Source: Fen-1359 sp963710355 (GTDB taxonomy: Bacteria > Planctomycetota > Phycisphaerae > Sedimentisphaerales > Anaerobacaceae). Taken from it: a stretch of DNA of 64,000 nt. Below are positions 50,485 to 58,963 of the stretch, in pieces (the first letter of the stretch is position 1; each line of letters starts with the position of its first letter). Under the pieces are notes generated by a model. The model did no database searches. It saw nothing but the letters and a program-made list of their open reading frames with translations, and was not told the DNA's origin. Location of the stretch: positions 930,001 through 994,000 of the forward strand of contig CAVPZU010000003.1 of NCBI GenBank assembly GCA_963710355.1, given 5' to 3'. Position numbers and translations under genes: made by a program.

Positions 50485-51825
50485 ATGGAAAAGGACAGGA
50501 TAGAAGAAGTCCTGAAAAAATTAGGTTCTGAAGATGTCCCTGCCGATGTGCGACAGATTGCTGAGGAAGAAGCAGGGCATTTCAGAGGTCAATTGTATGA
50601 ACAGAAAAGTCACTTCCAGTTAAGGAATATAATTATGAAACGGAAAGTTTTAGGGTTTAGCATAGCGGCGGCGGTGATAATTATCGCCTTTTGTATCGGC
50701 ATTTCATTTATCGGCGGCACTTCAGGGGTAGCCTTGGCGGATGTTCTGCAGAAGGTAAAGCAGGCGCAGGCGTTTATGTACAAATTGAAGATGATTATGA
50801 CGGGTAATGTGCAGCCGGGTATGCCGGCGGGCGAGACCCAGATGGAAGGGGCCATCACCATTTCGACGGAATATGGTATGAAAATGGATATGGATATGAA
50901 TACGAATATTGGCGGGAACGTCCAAAAGATGAGGCAGCTTATGTATATCGTTCCTGAAGAAAAGAAGATATATATGATTACGCCGGAGCAAAAACAATAC
51001 ATTCGGATGGAATTTAGTGATGACATACTTGCGAGGATAAAAAAGCAAAGCAGCGACCCGAGGGAGACACTAAAGCAGATTCTAAATTCCAAATATACCG
51101 ATATTGGTAAATCGGAAATTAACGGCGTGGAAGTTGAAGGTTTCCAGACAACCGACCCGGCGTACGCCGGCAATCAGATGGAAGACTTAAAAGTTGTTTT
51201 GTGGGTGGATATAAAAACCCGGCTGCCGGTGCGTATGGAAATGAATATGAAAATGAATGAGCAGATGAGGATGGAAGGAGTAATAGAGGATTTTCAATGG
51301 AATGTACCTGTTGATGCAGGCCAGTTTGTGCCGGTGATACCGAAGGATTATACAACTCCATTGCCCGGTGGCTATAAACTGCCGAGTATCAGCGAAGAGT
51401 CGGCTATTGATGGATTGAAGTTCTCTGGTCAACTACTGGGCAGGTATCCCAAAAAGATAGATATGATGAATCTTATGAGCGATATAGTGGCGATTAAAGA
51501 CAGCAACAATCCGACAGAGGCGGCATTGAAATTAAAAGAAGAATTAAAAGGAGAAATTGATAAGCTGCCTGACCAAGAAAAGGCTAAAAAGATAATGGAG
51601 ATTATGAGGCCGGTGCAGTCTCTCGGTATGTTCTATATAACGCTGGTTCAGGAGAAAAAAGAGCCCGCCTATTACGGCAATGTGGTTGGGCTTGCTGATG
51701 CTGATAAGGTTTTACTGCGATGGAAGACCGGCGATAATGAATACAGGGTGATTTACGGCAACCTCACTGCCGAGACGGTTTCTGCAGAAAGGTTGGCGGA
51801 GCTCGAAAGCAAGATTCCGAAATAG
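50485..51825 (+). CDS. Membrane-anchored LolA-like protein, putative anti-sigma partner
   Basis: 446 residues. A cytoplasmic N-terminus of about 50 residues (MEKDRIEEVLKKLGSEDVPA) is followed by one membrane helix (VLGFSIAAAVIIIAFCIGIS). The periplasmic part begins ALADVLQKVKQAQAFMYKLK and contains an outer-membrane-lipoprotein-sorting-like fold (MEGAITISTEYGMKMDMDMN, GVEVEGFQTTDPAYAGNQME, VVLWVDIKTRLPVRMEMNM). The C-terminal 130 residues show no recognised domain. The N-terminal portion may bind the sigma factor encoded just upstream. No zinc-anti-sigma motif was seen, so this role is inferred from position. Confidence 0.75.
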   Translation: MEKDRIEEVLKKLGSEDVPADVRQIAEEEAGHFRGQLYEQKSHFQLRNIIMKRKVLGFSIAAAVIIIAFCIGISFIGGTSGVALADVLQKVKQAQAFMYKLKMIMTGNVQPGMPAGETQMEGAITISTEYGMKMDMDMNTNIGGNVQKMRQLMYIVPEEKKIYMITPEQKQYIRMEFSDDILARIKKQSSDPRETLKQILNSKYTDIGKSEINGVEVEGFQTTDPAYAGNQMEDLKVVLWVDIKTRLPVRMEMNMKMNEQMRMEGVIEDFQWNVPVDAGQFVPVIPKDYTTPLPGGYKLPSISEESAIDGLKFSGQLLGRYPKKIDMMNLMSDIVAIKDSNNPTEAALKLKEELKGEIDKLPDQEKAKKIMEIMRPVQSLGMFYITLVQEKKEPAYYGNVVGLADADKVLLRWKTGDNEYRVIYGNLTAETVSAERLAELESKIPK

Positions 51826-51850
51826 CAGGTTGAAATTTAATCCACTATAG

Positions 51851-51884
51851 AAAAGGCCGGGTTTTATTTCTCTCGGCCTTTTTT
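51851..51884. terminator. Bidirectional terminator
   Basis: AAAAGGCCG pairs with CGGCCTTTT across a loop of about 14 bases; T-rich tails occur on both strands. It separates the plus-strand sigma operon from the convergent MFS gene. Confidence 0.8.
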
Positions 51885-51897
51885 GTATTAATAATCT

Positions 51898-53244
51898 TTA
51901 TTCTTTTGTCTCGGCTGACAGTTGTGTTGCGGTGCCGATGCCGTCGGCGACCTGCGGCAGGATGCCTTTGCGGACAAATATCGGGTGAATTGCTTTTTTG
52001 ATTGCCGCCAGCTTGCTGTTGAAAACAGCGGCGGCCAGCAAACATAAAACGGCTCCTGCAAATATTGTGTAAGGGGCACCGATAAAATGAGCAACGCTTC
52101 CTGCGAGCAGGCTGCCAAACGGCGCCATACCAATAAATGCCATCGTGTAAAGGCTCATTACCCTGCCTCGCTTGTTGTCATCCACGATTGACTGCAGGAC
52201 GGTGTTAATTGCGGCGATAAGCACCATAATGCCAAAGCCTATCAGAGCCGTCATTATCATAGAAAACCACAAAACCCTCGACATCGAAAAGGCTATCGCA
52301 CCGACCGAGAAGATGCACATCGAATAAACAATGATGCCGCTGAGTTTGCTGACGTTCTTTTGCGAGGCCAGGAATATTGCGCCTGTAATCGCGCCTACGC
52401 CGCCGGCGCCCATAAGGAAACCGAGCGTTCTTGCATCTCCGTGCAAAATTTCTCTTGCAAATACCGGCAGCAAAACTACGTAAGGCATCGCCACCAGCCC
52501 GATAAACGCCAGCAGGGCCAAAATTATTTTTATTGGAGCGAATCCAAAGGCATACTTTACGCCGTCCTTGAGCACGATAAATATATGACCGTCTTGACGT
52601 AAGCCGTCCCGAATCTTGACTTTCATTATCCCAAAAGCGGCAATGACCGGAACAAAACTGATTGCGTTAATTAAAAAACACACCCCCTCGCCCATAGCAA
52701 CTATGAGGATTCCTGCTATTGTCGGGCCTATAAGTCTTGCGCCGTTAAATATAAGAGAGTTTAGGGCAATGGCATTAGGCAGGTCTTCCTGGTTATCGAC
52801 CATTTCATACACAAAAGCCTGACGCGTCGGCATATCAAAACCGTTGATTATTCCAAGGCAAATACTCAAGGTGATAATTTGCCAGACATGGATATTTGCT
52901 GTTATTACAAGGGTTGCCAGGATAAATGCCTGCAGCATTGATAGAAGCTGTGTGTTTATCAGGATTGTTTTTTTGTTCCATCTGTCAGCCAGAACACCCC
53001 CCAATGGCGCTGCAAGCAAAATCGGTATCTGGCCTGAAAATCCGACGATACCGAGATAAAGCACGGAACCAGTCAGCCTGTAGACCATCCAGCCCACCGC
53101 TACGTTCTGCATCCAGGTACCTATAAGCGAAATTCCCTGCCCGAAGAAAAAGAGACGGTAATTTCGGTTTCGAAGCGCTCGCAGGATATTTTTTACGCCG
53201 TCCACCGCAGGCGGACTGCCGGCGTTATTATTGAAAGTTTTCAT
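51898..53244 (-). CDS. MFS transporter (MFS_3/EntS-like)
   Basis: 448 residues with about 11-12 membrane helices. The N-terminus RALRNRNYRLFFFGQGISLI, GTWMQNVAVGWMVYRLTGSV, and the loop PLGGVLADRWNKKTILINTQ mark the MFS_3 family, whose members export siderophores, drugs or metabolites. The extreme N-terminus (AGSPPAVDGVKN) is encoded by a TCCGCC-type palindrome (53201-53215), so the repeat has become coding. No adjacent biosynthesis gene indicates the substrate. Confidence 0.9.
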   Translation of the reverse strand: MKTFNNNAGSPPAVDGVKNILRALRNRNYRLFFFGQGISLIGTWMQNVAVGWMVYRLTGSVLYLGIVGFSGQIPILLAAPLGGVLADRWNKKTILINTQLLSMLQAFILATLVITANIHVWQIITLSICLGIINGFDMPTRQAFVYEMVDNQEDLPNAIALNSLIFNGARLIGPTIAGILIVAMGEGVCFLINAISFVPVIAAFGIMKVKIRDGLRQDGHIFIVLKDGVKYAFGFAPIKIILALLAFIGLVAMPYVVLLPVFAREILHGDARTLGFLMGAGGVGAITGAIFLASQKNVSKLSGIIVYSMCIFSVGAIAFSMSRVLWFSMIMTALIGFGIMVLIAAINTVLQSIVDDNKRGRVMSLYTMAFIGMAPFGSLLAGSVAHFIGAPYTIFAGAVLCLLAAAVFNSKLAAIKKAIHPIFVRKGILPQVADGIGTATQLSAETKE

Positions 53245-53284
53245 TTTTTATTTAATGACTGCTAAAGGTTTTTTCCATGATAAT

Positions 53285-53479
53285 TTACAGTTTCCAGGCC
53301 TTTGCGAACGCGGCAAAACTTCGGTCGTAGGTTTTTTCCACATCCGGCGGAAAGCAGCAGCCCGGCAGCTGCTTCATCGACAAATGATAACTTATGCACT
53401 GGCAGCAGATGCCTTTATTGTCGCAGCCGGGATATGTGCAGGTGCAGCTTTTCAAGTTCTTTTGCTTTTTGCATTCCAT
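53285..53479 (-). CDS. DUF6485-like Cys-rich protein
   Basis: 64 residues from the ATG at 53479, ten bases after AAAGGA. The N-terminal MECKKQKNLKSCTCTYPGCD and then NKGICCQCISYHLSMKQLPG contain seven Cys in a pattern fitting two metal sites. This short family is conserved in anaerobes and planctomycetes without known function. Adjacent genes are transcribed in the same direction (53496-53723) and may share a promoter. Confidence 0.75.
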   Translation of the reverse strand: MECKKQKNLKSCTCTYPGCDNKGICCQCISYHLSMKQLPGCCFPPDVEKTYDRSFAAFAKAWKL

Positions 53480-53495
53480 AGTAAACAAGTCCTTT

Positions 53496-53723
53496 CTAAA
53501 ATCGGTATTCAATCAGGCGAAAAACTTCACTGCCGCAACGGGTGCATTGCCACTGACGGTCTAACCTTTTTGTATTCTTATACCAAAAAATCCCCCAGAT
53601 GCCAACAGTTGCGATTGTAAGCAGCAGGTTAGGCCAAAACTTCAGCTTTTGTCTTCTTACAATTACCTGCCGCAGGCATTTACCGCACAGACCTTCAGTA
53701 TGCTGATAAGTTAAAGAAAACAT
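53496..53723 (-). CDS. Small zinc-ribbon membrane protein
   Basis: 75 residues. Two CxxC pairs (GLCGKCLRQV near residue 12 and WQCTRCGSEVF near 57) flank one membrane helix (FWPNLLLTIATVGIWGIFWY). The paired Cys suggest a zinc ribbon split by the helix. No family name is known to me. The GTPase gene ends six bases upstream, so the three genes could form one minus-strand unit. Confidence 0.65.
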   Translation of the reverse strand: MFSLTYQHTEGLCGKCLRQVIVRRQKLKFWPNLLLTIATVGIWGIFWYKNTKRLDRQWQCTRCGSEVFRLIEYRF

Positions 53724-53729
53724 TTTGTT

Positions 53730-54725
53730 CTATCCGAAGTGGAGTTCGACGATATCTTTGTCGCTGAGAATATGGTCTCGCGGAGCGTTTTGCCCGTCAT
53801 ATACGCCGGCCCCCCAGATACGCGCAGACTTGAATTTCTCGGCGAGGTCCTTGTGGATGGCGTTGGCCAGGTCGAGCACCGTTGAGCCGACAGGTAATGT
53901 AAATGGCGCTCTCATATCAGTTTTTTTGCCGGGCGGTTTCGTATAAACCCGTATAATGCCCGCTTCTTTGAATAAAAGGGCAGGCAGCGATTCTGTCCCC
54001 TGACCCGTGTGGACCGAAACTTCGTAGACATTAAATTTTCGGCTCGAAATCCCTCTGATGGTCTCCGCTGCATTCGGCTTTGCAATATCGGCTTTTGTGC
54101 CGAGATAGAATGCTCGTTTGCCCAAAGGCCTGCCGTTTGAATCATAAGCGGGCCCGCCGATGGCAGACTTATCAATGAGCAGATTTCTCGATTCCAGATA
54201 GTCAAGACAGCATCTTACCTGTTCGCTAATATCAGCAGACAAATCTACCACAATTGCGATAAGGTCGCAGTTACGGTATACGCCGACCTGACCCGGCGCA
54301 CTGTACTGGGCGGTTATCGGCGGCGTATCGATAATCTGAATCTGAATGTCCTCAAACTGAATCATCCCCGGCGCAGGGGTGCTGGTTGCAAAAGGAAAGT
54401 CGGCGACAATAACTTTGGCGTTTGTTAGGGCTCCAACTATGGAGCTTTTACCGCTGTTGGGCGTCCCTATCATGGCAATCTGGACGGCGCCGGTTTTTGG
54501 GATATGGAATACGTCAGTCTGCTTGCCCTTGGCGGCCCTTTGTTCGCCCACCTCCTTTAGTTTGCTCAGCTTTCGCCGCAGTTCGGCTCGCATGTGGTCC
54601 GTCCCCTTGTGCTTGGGGATAACCGCCAGCATTTGTTCGACAGCGAGTATCTTCTCATCGTTGGTCGTCGCCTGGCGAAACCACCGCTCTGCCTTGAAAT
54701 CTTCTGGAGTTAAATTAGCCGGCAT
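53730..54725 (-). CDS. DRG/Obg-like GTPase with TGS domain
   Basis: 331 residues. A helical N-terminus (about 1-70) precedes the G domain: IAMIGTPNSGKSSIVGALTN (G1, about residue 83), FATSTPAPGM (G2/G3 region), IIDTPPITAQYS and LGTKADIAKPNAAET (G4-like). The C-terminal TGS domain starts at IIRVYTKPPGKKTDMRAPFT and includes RIWGAGVYDGQNAPRDHILS. The order resembles archaeal/eukaryal DRG proteins, which associate with ribosomes, more than bacterial ObgE or YchF. The G3 motif DTPP in place of DxxG is noteworthy. It probably acts in translation. Confidence 0.88.
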   Translation of the reverse strand: MPANLTPEDFKAERWFRQATTNDEKILAVEQMLAVIPKHKGTDHMRAELRRKLSKLKEVGEQRAAKGKQTDVFHIPKTGAVQIAMIGTPNSGKSSIVGALTNAKVIVADFPFATSTPAPGMIQFEDIQIQIIDTPPITAQYSAPGQVGVYRNCDLIAIVVDLSADISEQVRCCLDYLESRNLLIDKSAIGGPAYDSNGRPLGKRAFYLGTKADIAKPNAAETIRGISSRKFNVYEVSVHTGQGTESLPALLFKEAGIIRVYTKPPGKKTDMRAPFTLPVGSTVLDLANAIHKDLAEKFKSARIWGAGVYDGQNAPRDHILSDKDIVELHFG

Positions 54726-54934
54726 ATAAAAAAATTCAAAAATAAAAAATCAAAATGCAAAATTACAATGCAAAAACAATAAAGCAGACGGCAATCTATC
54801 AATGGTTTTGCTTAACAAAGCCCGGTATGGATAAGTATATCGATTTTTGTGCTGATGGCAACAATGCAGCCGTTCGTCTTGTGCGGAAAGGGCGGGCAGA
54901 CTCTGCGAGGCAGGTTTTGTGGTTTTTGGATAAA

Positions 54935-55441
54935 TTATCTGGCCTGGATTTTTGGAGTATTCACATCGGGAGGGGTGGTCTTGAACCCTAATTGGTCGCG
55001 CATGCCCTGCACGTCGGAAACATTCCAGACTTCAACAATTTTTCCCTTTTCAATTCTGGCAATCCAATGGTTGACAATTTTGAATTTCTTGTTGTATCTG
55101 GCGCTCGTTCCCTCGTAAATCATTCGGACAGCAACTTTGTCTTTTTCGGCAATCATATCTTCGATGGTGGCCTTGAAATCCGGACTGGAGTCAAGTGAAC
55201 CGTCGTATATAGCCATCATATCGGCCTCAATACCTACAGGGGAACTTTGGTTATGGTAAATGAATGTCGGCGGGTAGCATTGCTCAAGTATTTCGGGCTT
55301 TCTATTGTTTGTGGCATCCACCACTTTTTTTATCAGAGACTTTGCATCCACTGCTGGTGCGTCAGCGGGAAATCCGTATGACAATCCGAGAAAAATTCCA
55401 ACAAATACCAAAATAACAAAAGCAGCGACTAATACTTTCAT
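54935..55441 (-). CDS. SnoaL/NTF2-like exported protein
   Basis: 168 residues with an N-terminal signal or anchor (VLVAAFVILVFVGIFLGLSY). The mature part has the NTF2-like pattern of SnoaL ester-cyclase relatives: KSLIKKVVDATNNRKPEILE, YHNQSSPVGIEADMMAIYDG, DFKATIEDMIAEKDKVAVRM and VNHWIARIEKGKIVEVWNVS. The catalytic role is unknown and many such proteins bind small hydrophobic ligands. It stands alone, divergent from argC. Confidence 0.82.
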   Translation of the reverse strand: MKVLVAAFVILVFVGIFLGLSYGFPADAPAVDAKSLIKKVVDATNNRKPEILEQCYPPTFIYHNQSSPVGIEADMMAIYDGSLDSSPDFKATIEDMIAEKDKVAVRMIYEGTSARYNKKFKIVNHWIARIEKGKIVEVWNVSDVQGMRDQLGFKTTPPDVNTPKIQAR

Positions 55442-55641
55442 ACCTTGCTCCTTAAAATGAAAGGTTTTTGTTGTTCGTGAAAAGCATAACCGGGGAATAA
55501 CGAAAAAACAATGGAAATCGGCAAATGCCGTAATAAATTGCTTTATACGCTGTGGGGAATTATTATAATCTTGCTGTTGCCTATCTTTACAGGAATTATT
55601 TTTTGAGTTTTTTTGAATACGTAGGTTTGAAAGGAATTGGT

Positions 55642-56682
55642 ATGTTGCGAGTGGCGATTATCGGTGCCAGCGGTTTCACAGGCGCAGATTCGATTGAGAT
55701 ACTCCTGCGGCATCCGCAGGCAAAGGTCACATATCTGACAGCCCTGCCGGAAGAGTGCGGAAAGGTAAGCGATACGTTCGGCCAATTTAAGGGACGCTGC
55801 GAATTAGATATTGAGCCTTTAGATTTGAAAAAACTCAGCAAAGCAGCCGACGTAGCGCTGTGCTGTCTGCCGCACAAAGTTTCGATGGGTTTTGTTCCTA
55901 AACTGCTTGCTGCCGGCGTCAAGGTCGTCGATTTCAGCGCCGATTACCGGCTGAAAGATACAACCGTTTATGAAAAGTTCTATCAAGTCAAGCATACCGA
56001 CACAGCCAATCTCAAAAAAGCGGTGTATGGCCTGCCTGAACTATTTCGTGAACAGATAAAGAAGACTGATTTAGTGGCTAATCCCGGTTGTTTCCCGACG
56101 GCGGCGCTGCTGGCGCTCGCACCATTATTGAAAGAGAAATTGATTGAGACCGATTCGATTATCGTCAATTCGGTCACCGGCATAACCGGCGCCGGCAGGA
56201 ATCCTTCAGTCAAGTTCCATTTTCCAAATATGAACGAAAATATTTTTGCCTATGGAATTGGCACGCATCGGCATCAGCCCGAAATGGAGCAGGTGGCAGG
56301 CGAGATTGCGGGCGGAAAGGTCGGAATTCTATTTCAGCCTCACGCAGGGCCTTTCGATAGGGGGATTTTGTCGAGCGTATATTGCCAGCCGCGGTTAGCC
56401 CCCTCATCACATGAGGGGGTTAAAGGAAAAGTTGACAGTAGCAGTCTTTTACAGCTTTATAAGGATTTTTATAAGGGTGAAAAGTTTGTGCAGATTTGCA
56501 AGGACCCACCTGCGGTCAAGGATGTGGCAAAGACCAACTACTGTCATTTATATCCTGCCTTTGTGAAGGGCAGGATTGTGGTCTTTTCTGCTATAGATAA
56601 TCTTGTTAAAGGCGCCGCAGGCCAGGCCATCCAAAATATGAACATTATCTTCGGCCTCGAAGAACAATTAGGTCTCGAGTAG
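55642..56682 (+). CDS. argC: N-acetyl-gamma-glutamyl-phosphate reductase
   Basis: 346 residues from the ATG at 55642 with AAAGGAATTGG upstream; the frame back to 55552 is not part of the family. Reduces acetylglutamyl phosphate in arginine synthesis. Motifs: VAIIGASGFTGADSIEILLR (NADP), KVVDFSADYRLKD, LVANPGCFPTAALLALAPL (catalytic Cys) and GIGTHRHQPEMEQVAG (His). The stretch LAPSSHEGVKGKVDSSS (near residue 255) is encoded by a palindromic insert and lengthens a surface loop. argJ lies about 4.8 kb downstream, so the arginine genes are dispersed. Confidence 0.95.
   Translation: MLRVAIIGASGFTGADSIEILLRHPQAKVTYLTALPEECGKVSDTFGQFKGRCELDIEPLDLKKLSKAADVALCCLPHKVSMGFVPKLLAAGVKVVDFSADYRLKDTTVYEKFYQVKHTDTANLKKAVYGLPELFREQIKKTDLVANPGCFPTAALLALAPLLKEKLIETDSIIVNSVTGITGAGRNPSVKFHFPNMNENIFAYGIGTHRHQPEMEQVAGEIAGGKVGILFQPHAGPFDRGILSSVYCQPRLAPSSHEGVKGKVDSSSLLQLYKDFYKGEKFVQICKDPPAVKDVAKTNYCHLYPAFVKGRIVVFSAIDNLVKGAAGQAIQNMNIIFGLEEQLGLE
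56399..56419. repeat. In-frame palindrome inside argC
   Basis: CCCCCTCAT and ATGAGGGGG are perfect inverses with loop CAC. It encodes APSSHEGVK-type residues not expected in the family, so it looks like a mobile palindrome inserted without breaking the frame. Confidence 0.65.
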
Positions 56683-56741
56683 TTGCCACAGAGAAACAAA
56701 TAATTTTTTTAGCCACAGAGGACACAGAGAAAAGAATTAAA

Positions 56742-57539
56742 ATGGAAGAAGAAAAGATAATAAACGGCAATTGCTGGGTCGTCCATTTCGATATACTTGG
56801 CTTTAGCAAGATGGTGGAAAAACTTCGTGATTGGGTTGTTGAAGAGAAATACAAAAAAACTCTTGAGATAGGTAAAGAATCTAACATTAAATGTAAGTTC
56901 AGATTTTTCTCAGACAGCTTTATTTTTTATACTAGCGATGATTCCCCGGATTCTTTCGATGACATAGAAACAACATCATCACTTTTTTTCCATGCAATGT
57001 TTCTTGAAAGGATTCCGATGCGAGGATGTTTGAGTTGGGGGCAGTTTTATGCTGACGAAGAAAATGGGATTTTTTTCGGTCCCGCGCTGATAGACGCGTA
57101 TGATTGGGCCGAAGGGCAGAACTGGATAGGTTTTGTTCTTTCTGAAAAAACCAGAGAAAAGTTGGCAAGTGTTGAATTCGCAGGTATTAAGTCCGGCTAC
57201 AAGAATAGGTATGTTGAATATTCAGTTCCTTATAAAAAAGAACCAAAGTTGCGCAATTTACTTGCCTATAATCTGAACTTGCTCACCACAATTGGTAATA
57301 CGGGACAAGCAAGAGGCCAACAGCATGCACTGTGGGAGGCTTTGAATCATATGAAGTATATGTCCCAAATGCTCTCGACAAAGAAAGGAAATCAGATCGC
57401 GGACGTTGAAAAATCTTCTGACTATGAAGAAATAATTACCAAATATGATAATACAGAAAAATTCATGTTTTGGTTTTATCCGGCGTTAAAAGAAATGACA
57501 GAAAAACAGAATGCAAGTGGAAATGTGAAAACGCTTTGA
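56742..57539 (+). CDS. Class III nucleotidyl-cyclase-like protein
   Basis: 265 residues, not a named family to me. The arrangement fits a class III cyclase fold: WVVHFDILGFSKMVEKLRDW (first metal Asp), FRFFSDSFIFYTSDDSPDSF (second acidic site), IPMRGCLSWGQFYADEENGI, FFGPALIDAYDWAEGQNWIG and VLSEKTREKL. The C-terminal 100 residues are helical (QQHALWEALNHMKYMSQMLS). Standalone cyclases of this type make cAMP, cGMP or, in Pycsar immunity, pyrimidine cyclic nucleotides; no effector gene is adjacent. Inverted CCACAGAGGACACAGAG repeats flank the gene on both sides. Activity, nucleotide and role are unproven. Confidence 0.6.
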   Translation: MEEEKIINGNCWVVHFDILGFSKMVEKLRDWVVEEKYKKTLEIGKESNIKCKFRFFSDSFIFYTSDDSPDSFDDIETTSSLFFHAMFLERIPMRGCLSWGQFYADEENGIFFGPALIDAYDWAEGQNWIGFVLSEKTREKLASVEFAGIKSGYKNRYVEYSVPYKKEPKLRNLLAYNLNLLTTIGNTGQARGQQHALWEALNHMKYMSQMLSTKKGNQIADVEKSSDYEEIITKYDNTEKFMFWFYPALKEMTEKQNASGNVKTL

Positions 57540-57559
57540 GATTTTATGAAGAAATAAAT

Positions 57560-57612
57560 TAATTCTCTGTGAACTCTGTGTCCTCTGTGGCTTGGAAAGA
57601 AAAAGGGAAAAC
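57560..57612. repeat. Inverted CTCTGTGTCCTCTGTGGC repeat after the cyclase-like gene
   Basis: CTCTGTGTCCTCTGTGGC at 57571-57588 inverts GCCACAGAGGACACAGAG at about 56712-56729, so the cyclase-like gene sits between inverted copies. Similar CTCTGTGGC words occur near 57610 and 63325. They look like mobile intergenic repeats. Confidence 0.6.
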
Positions 57613-57615
57613 TCT

Positions 57616-58425
57616 GTGGCTAAAGGAATATTAAAAATTGCGATGAGTCAGTTTGCAGTCGGTTTGTCGATAAAGCGGAACGGCCGGCAAATCTGCCGGT
57701 ATGTAAAAAAGGCAGCCGATGCCGGGGCGGATGTTGTGCATTTCCCCGAATCGGCCCTGTCGGGCTATGCGGGCATCGATTTCCCAAACTTTGTCGATTA
57801 CAACTGGGATTTGCTCAAAACGGAAACTGAAAAGATACAGCGGGCGGCGGCGAAGCATAAAATTTACGTTGTTTTCGGTAGCGCGCACAAAATAAAGGGG
57901 AGCGATAAACCATATCAGAGTCTTTATCTTGTCAATCCCAAAGGCCAAATTCAGTGCAGATACGATAAGCGGTTTTGTATAAAGGCGGAGCTGAATCGTT
58001 ATACGCCGGGGAATCGCTTCGTTTTTTTCACTATAAACGGTGTGAGGTGCTCGCTGCTGATTTGTTTCGATGTGCGGTTTCCGGAACTTTATCGGCAGCT
58101 TTATAAAAAAGGCGTAAAGTGCCTGTTTCAGTCGTTTTATAACGCAAGGCAAAAAAGGCCGAGCATCCACAGCGAGATTATGCGTCAAAGTATGCAGTGC
58201 CACGCAGCCTGCAATGCGATGTGGGTAAGTATGTCGAACGCGAGCGGCTATTATTCGCCTTACCCATCGTGCTTTATCCAGCCGGATGGCAGAATTGTAA
58301 AACAGTTAAAGCGGAATAAGCCGGGAATAATGATAAATACGGTTGACCTGAATGAAAAATTTTACGACCCGATGGCTGGTTTCAGGGAACTGGCTATTAA
58401 AGGAATACTGACGAACAGAATGTAG
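57616..58425 (+). CDS. Carbon-nitrogen hydrolase (nitrilase superfamily)
   Basis: 269 residues from a GTG at 57616 with AAGGG about 10 bases upstream; a TTG at 57592 would add eight residues encoded by repeat DNA. The catalytic triad is visible: Glu in VVHFPESALSGYAGIDF, Lys in RYDKRFCIKAELNRY and Cys in CSLLICFDVRFPELYRQLYK. Members cleave amides, carbamoyl or nitrile groups; the natural substrate is unknown. Start codon and repeat overlap slightly, so the promoter probably lies in the repeat-rich spacer. Confidence 0.88.
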   Translation: MAKGILKIAMSQFAVGLSIKRNGRQICRYVKKAADAGADVVHFPESALSGYAGIDFPNFVDYNWDLLKTETEKIQRAAAKHKIYVVFGSAHKIKGSDKPYQSLYLVNPKGQIQCRYDKRFCIKAELNRYTPGNRFVFFTINGVRCSLLICFDVRFPELYRQLYKKGVKCLFQSFYNARQKRPSIHSEIMRQSMQCHAACNAMWVSMSNASGYYSPYPSCFIQPDGRIVKQLKRNKPGIMINTVDLNEKFYDPMAGFRELAIKGILTNRM

Positions 58426-58464
58426 AACATAGAGTGCAGAATATATAAATGGATTTTCGGCATA

Positions 58465-58962
58465 GTGACTCGTAAAAGCGATATTTCGATAAGAAAATTT
58501 AAGCGATCCGACTTGGGTGCTGTCAGGAAACTGATATTCGATACGATTGATGTTTGTTACGGGGGTGATTATTGTCAGGAGGCGATAAAATTCTTTAAGG
58601 ACTGGCACTGTGATGAGCATATTTTAAAAGATGCAAGAGCCGGATATATGATTGTTCTGGTGGAGGATGGAAAAATTGTTGCGACAGGCACTATCAATAG
58701 TGGCGAGATTAAGAGGGTTTTTGTTGAGCCGGCTTTGCAGGGAAAAGGTTTCGGCAAACTTATTATGCAGAAACTCGAAGAGCAGGCTAATCTGGAAGGT
58801 CTTGATGTTGTCAGATTAGATGCATCTCTGCCGTCCAAGAAGTTTTATGATTTGCTCGGTTATGTAACATTAGGAAAAACTTTTCGAGAGGTCGAAAACG
58901 GCAAAAGGCTGGATTATTACATAATGGAAAAATCCCTAATAAAAGAACAGGGTTCAAAATGA
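58465..58962 (+). CDS. GNAT-family N-acetyltransferase
   Basis: 165 residues from a GTG at 58465. GNAT motifs: ISIRKFKRSDLGAVRKLIFD, VLVEDGKIVATGTINSGEI, KRVFVEPALQGKGFGKLIMQ (acetyl-CoA pyrophosphate loop) and LDASLPSKKFYDLLGYVTLG. Substrate unknown. The next GNAT gene starts one base after its stop, suggesting co-transcription. The start has no strong ribosome binding site. Confidence 0.85.
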   Translation: MTRKSDISIRKFKRSDLGAVRKLIFDTIDVCYGGDYCQEAIKFFKDWHCDEHILKDARAGYMIVLVEDGKIVATGTINSGEIKRVFVEPALQGKGFGKLIMQKLEEQANLEGLDVVRLDASLPSKKFYDLLGYVTLGKTFREVENGKRLDYYIMEKSLIKEQGSK

Positions 58963-58963
58963 T

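Noticed and set aside
54755..54991. 78-codon frame between the GTPase and SnoaL-like genes
   Set aside because: Overlaps the 3' end of the SnoaL-like gene in antisense and has no recognisable features.
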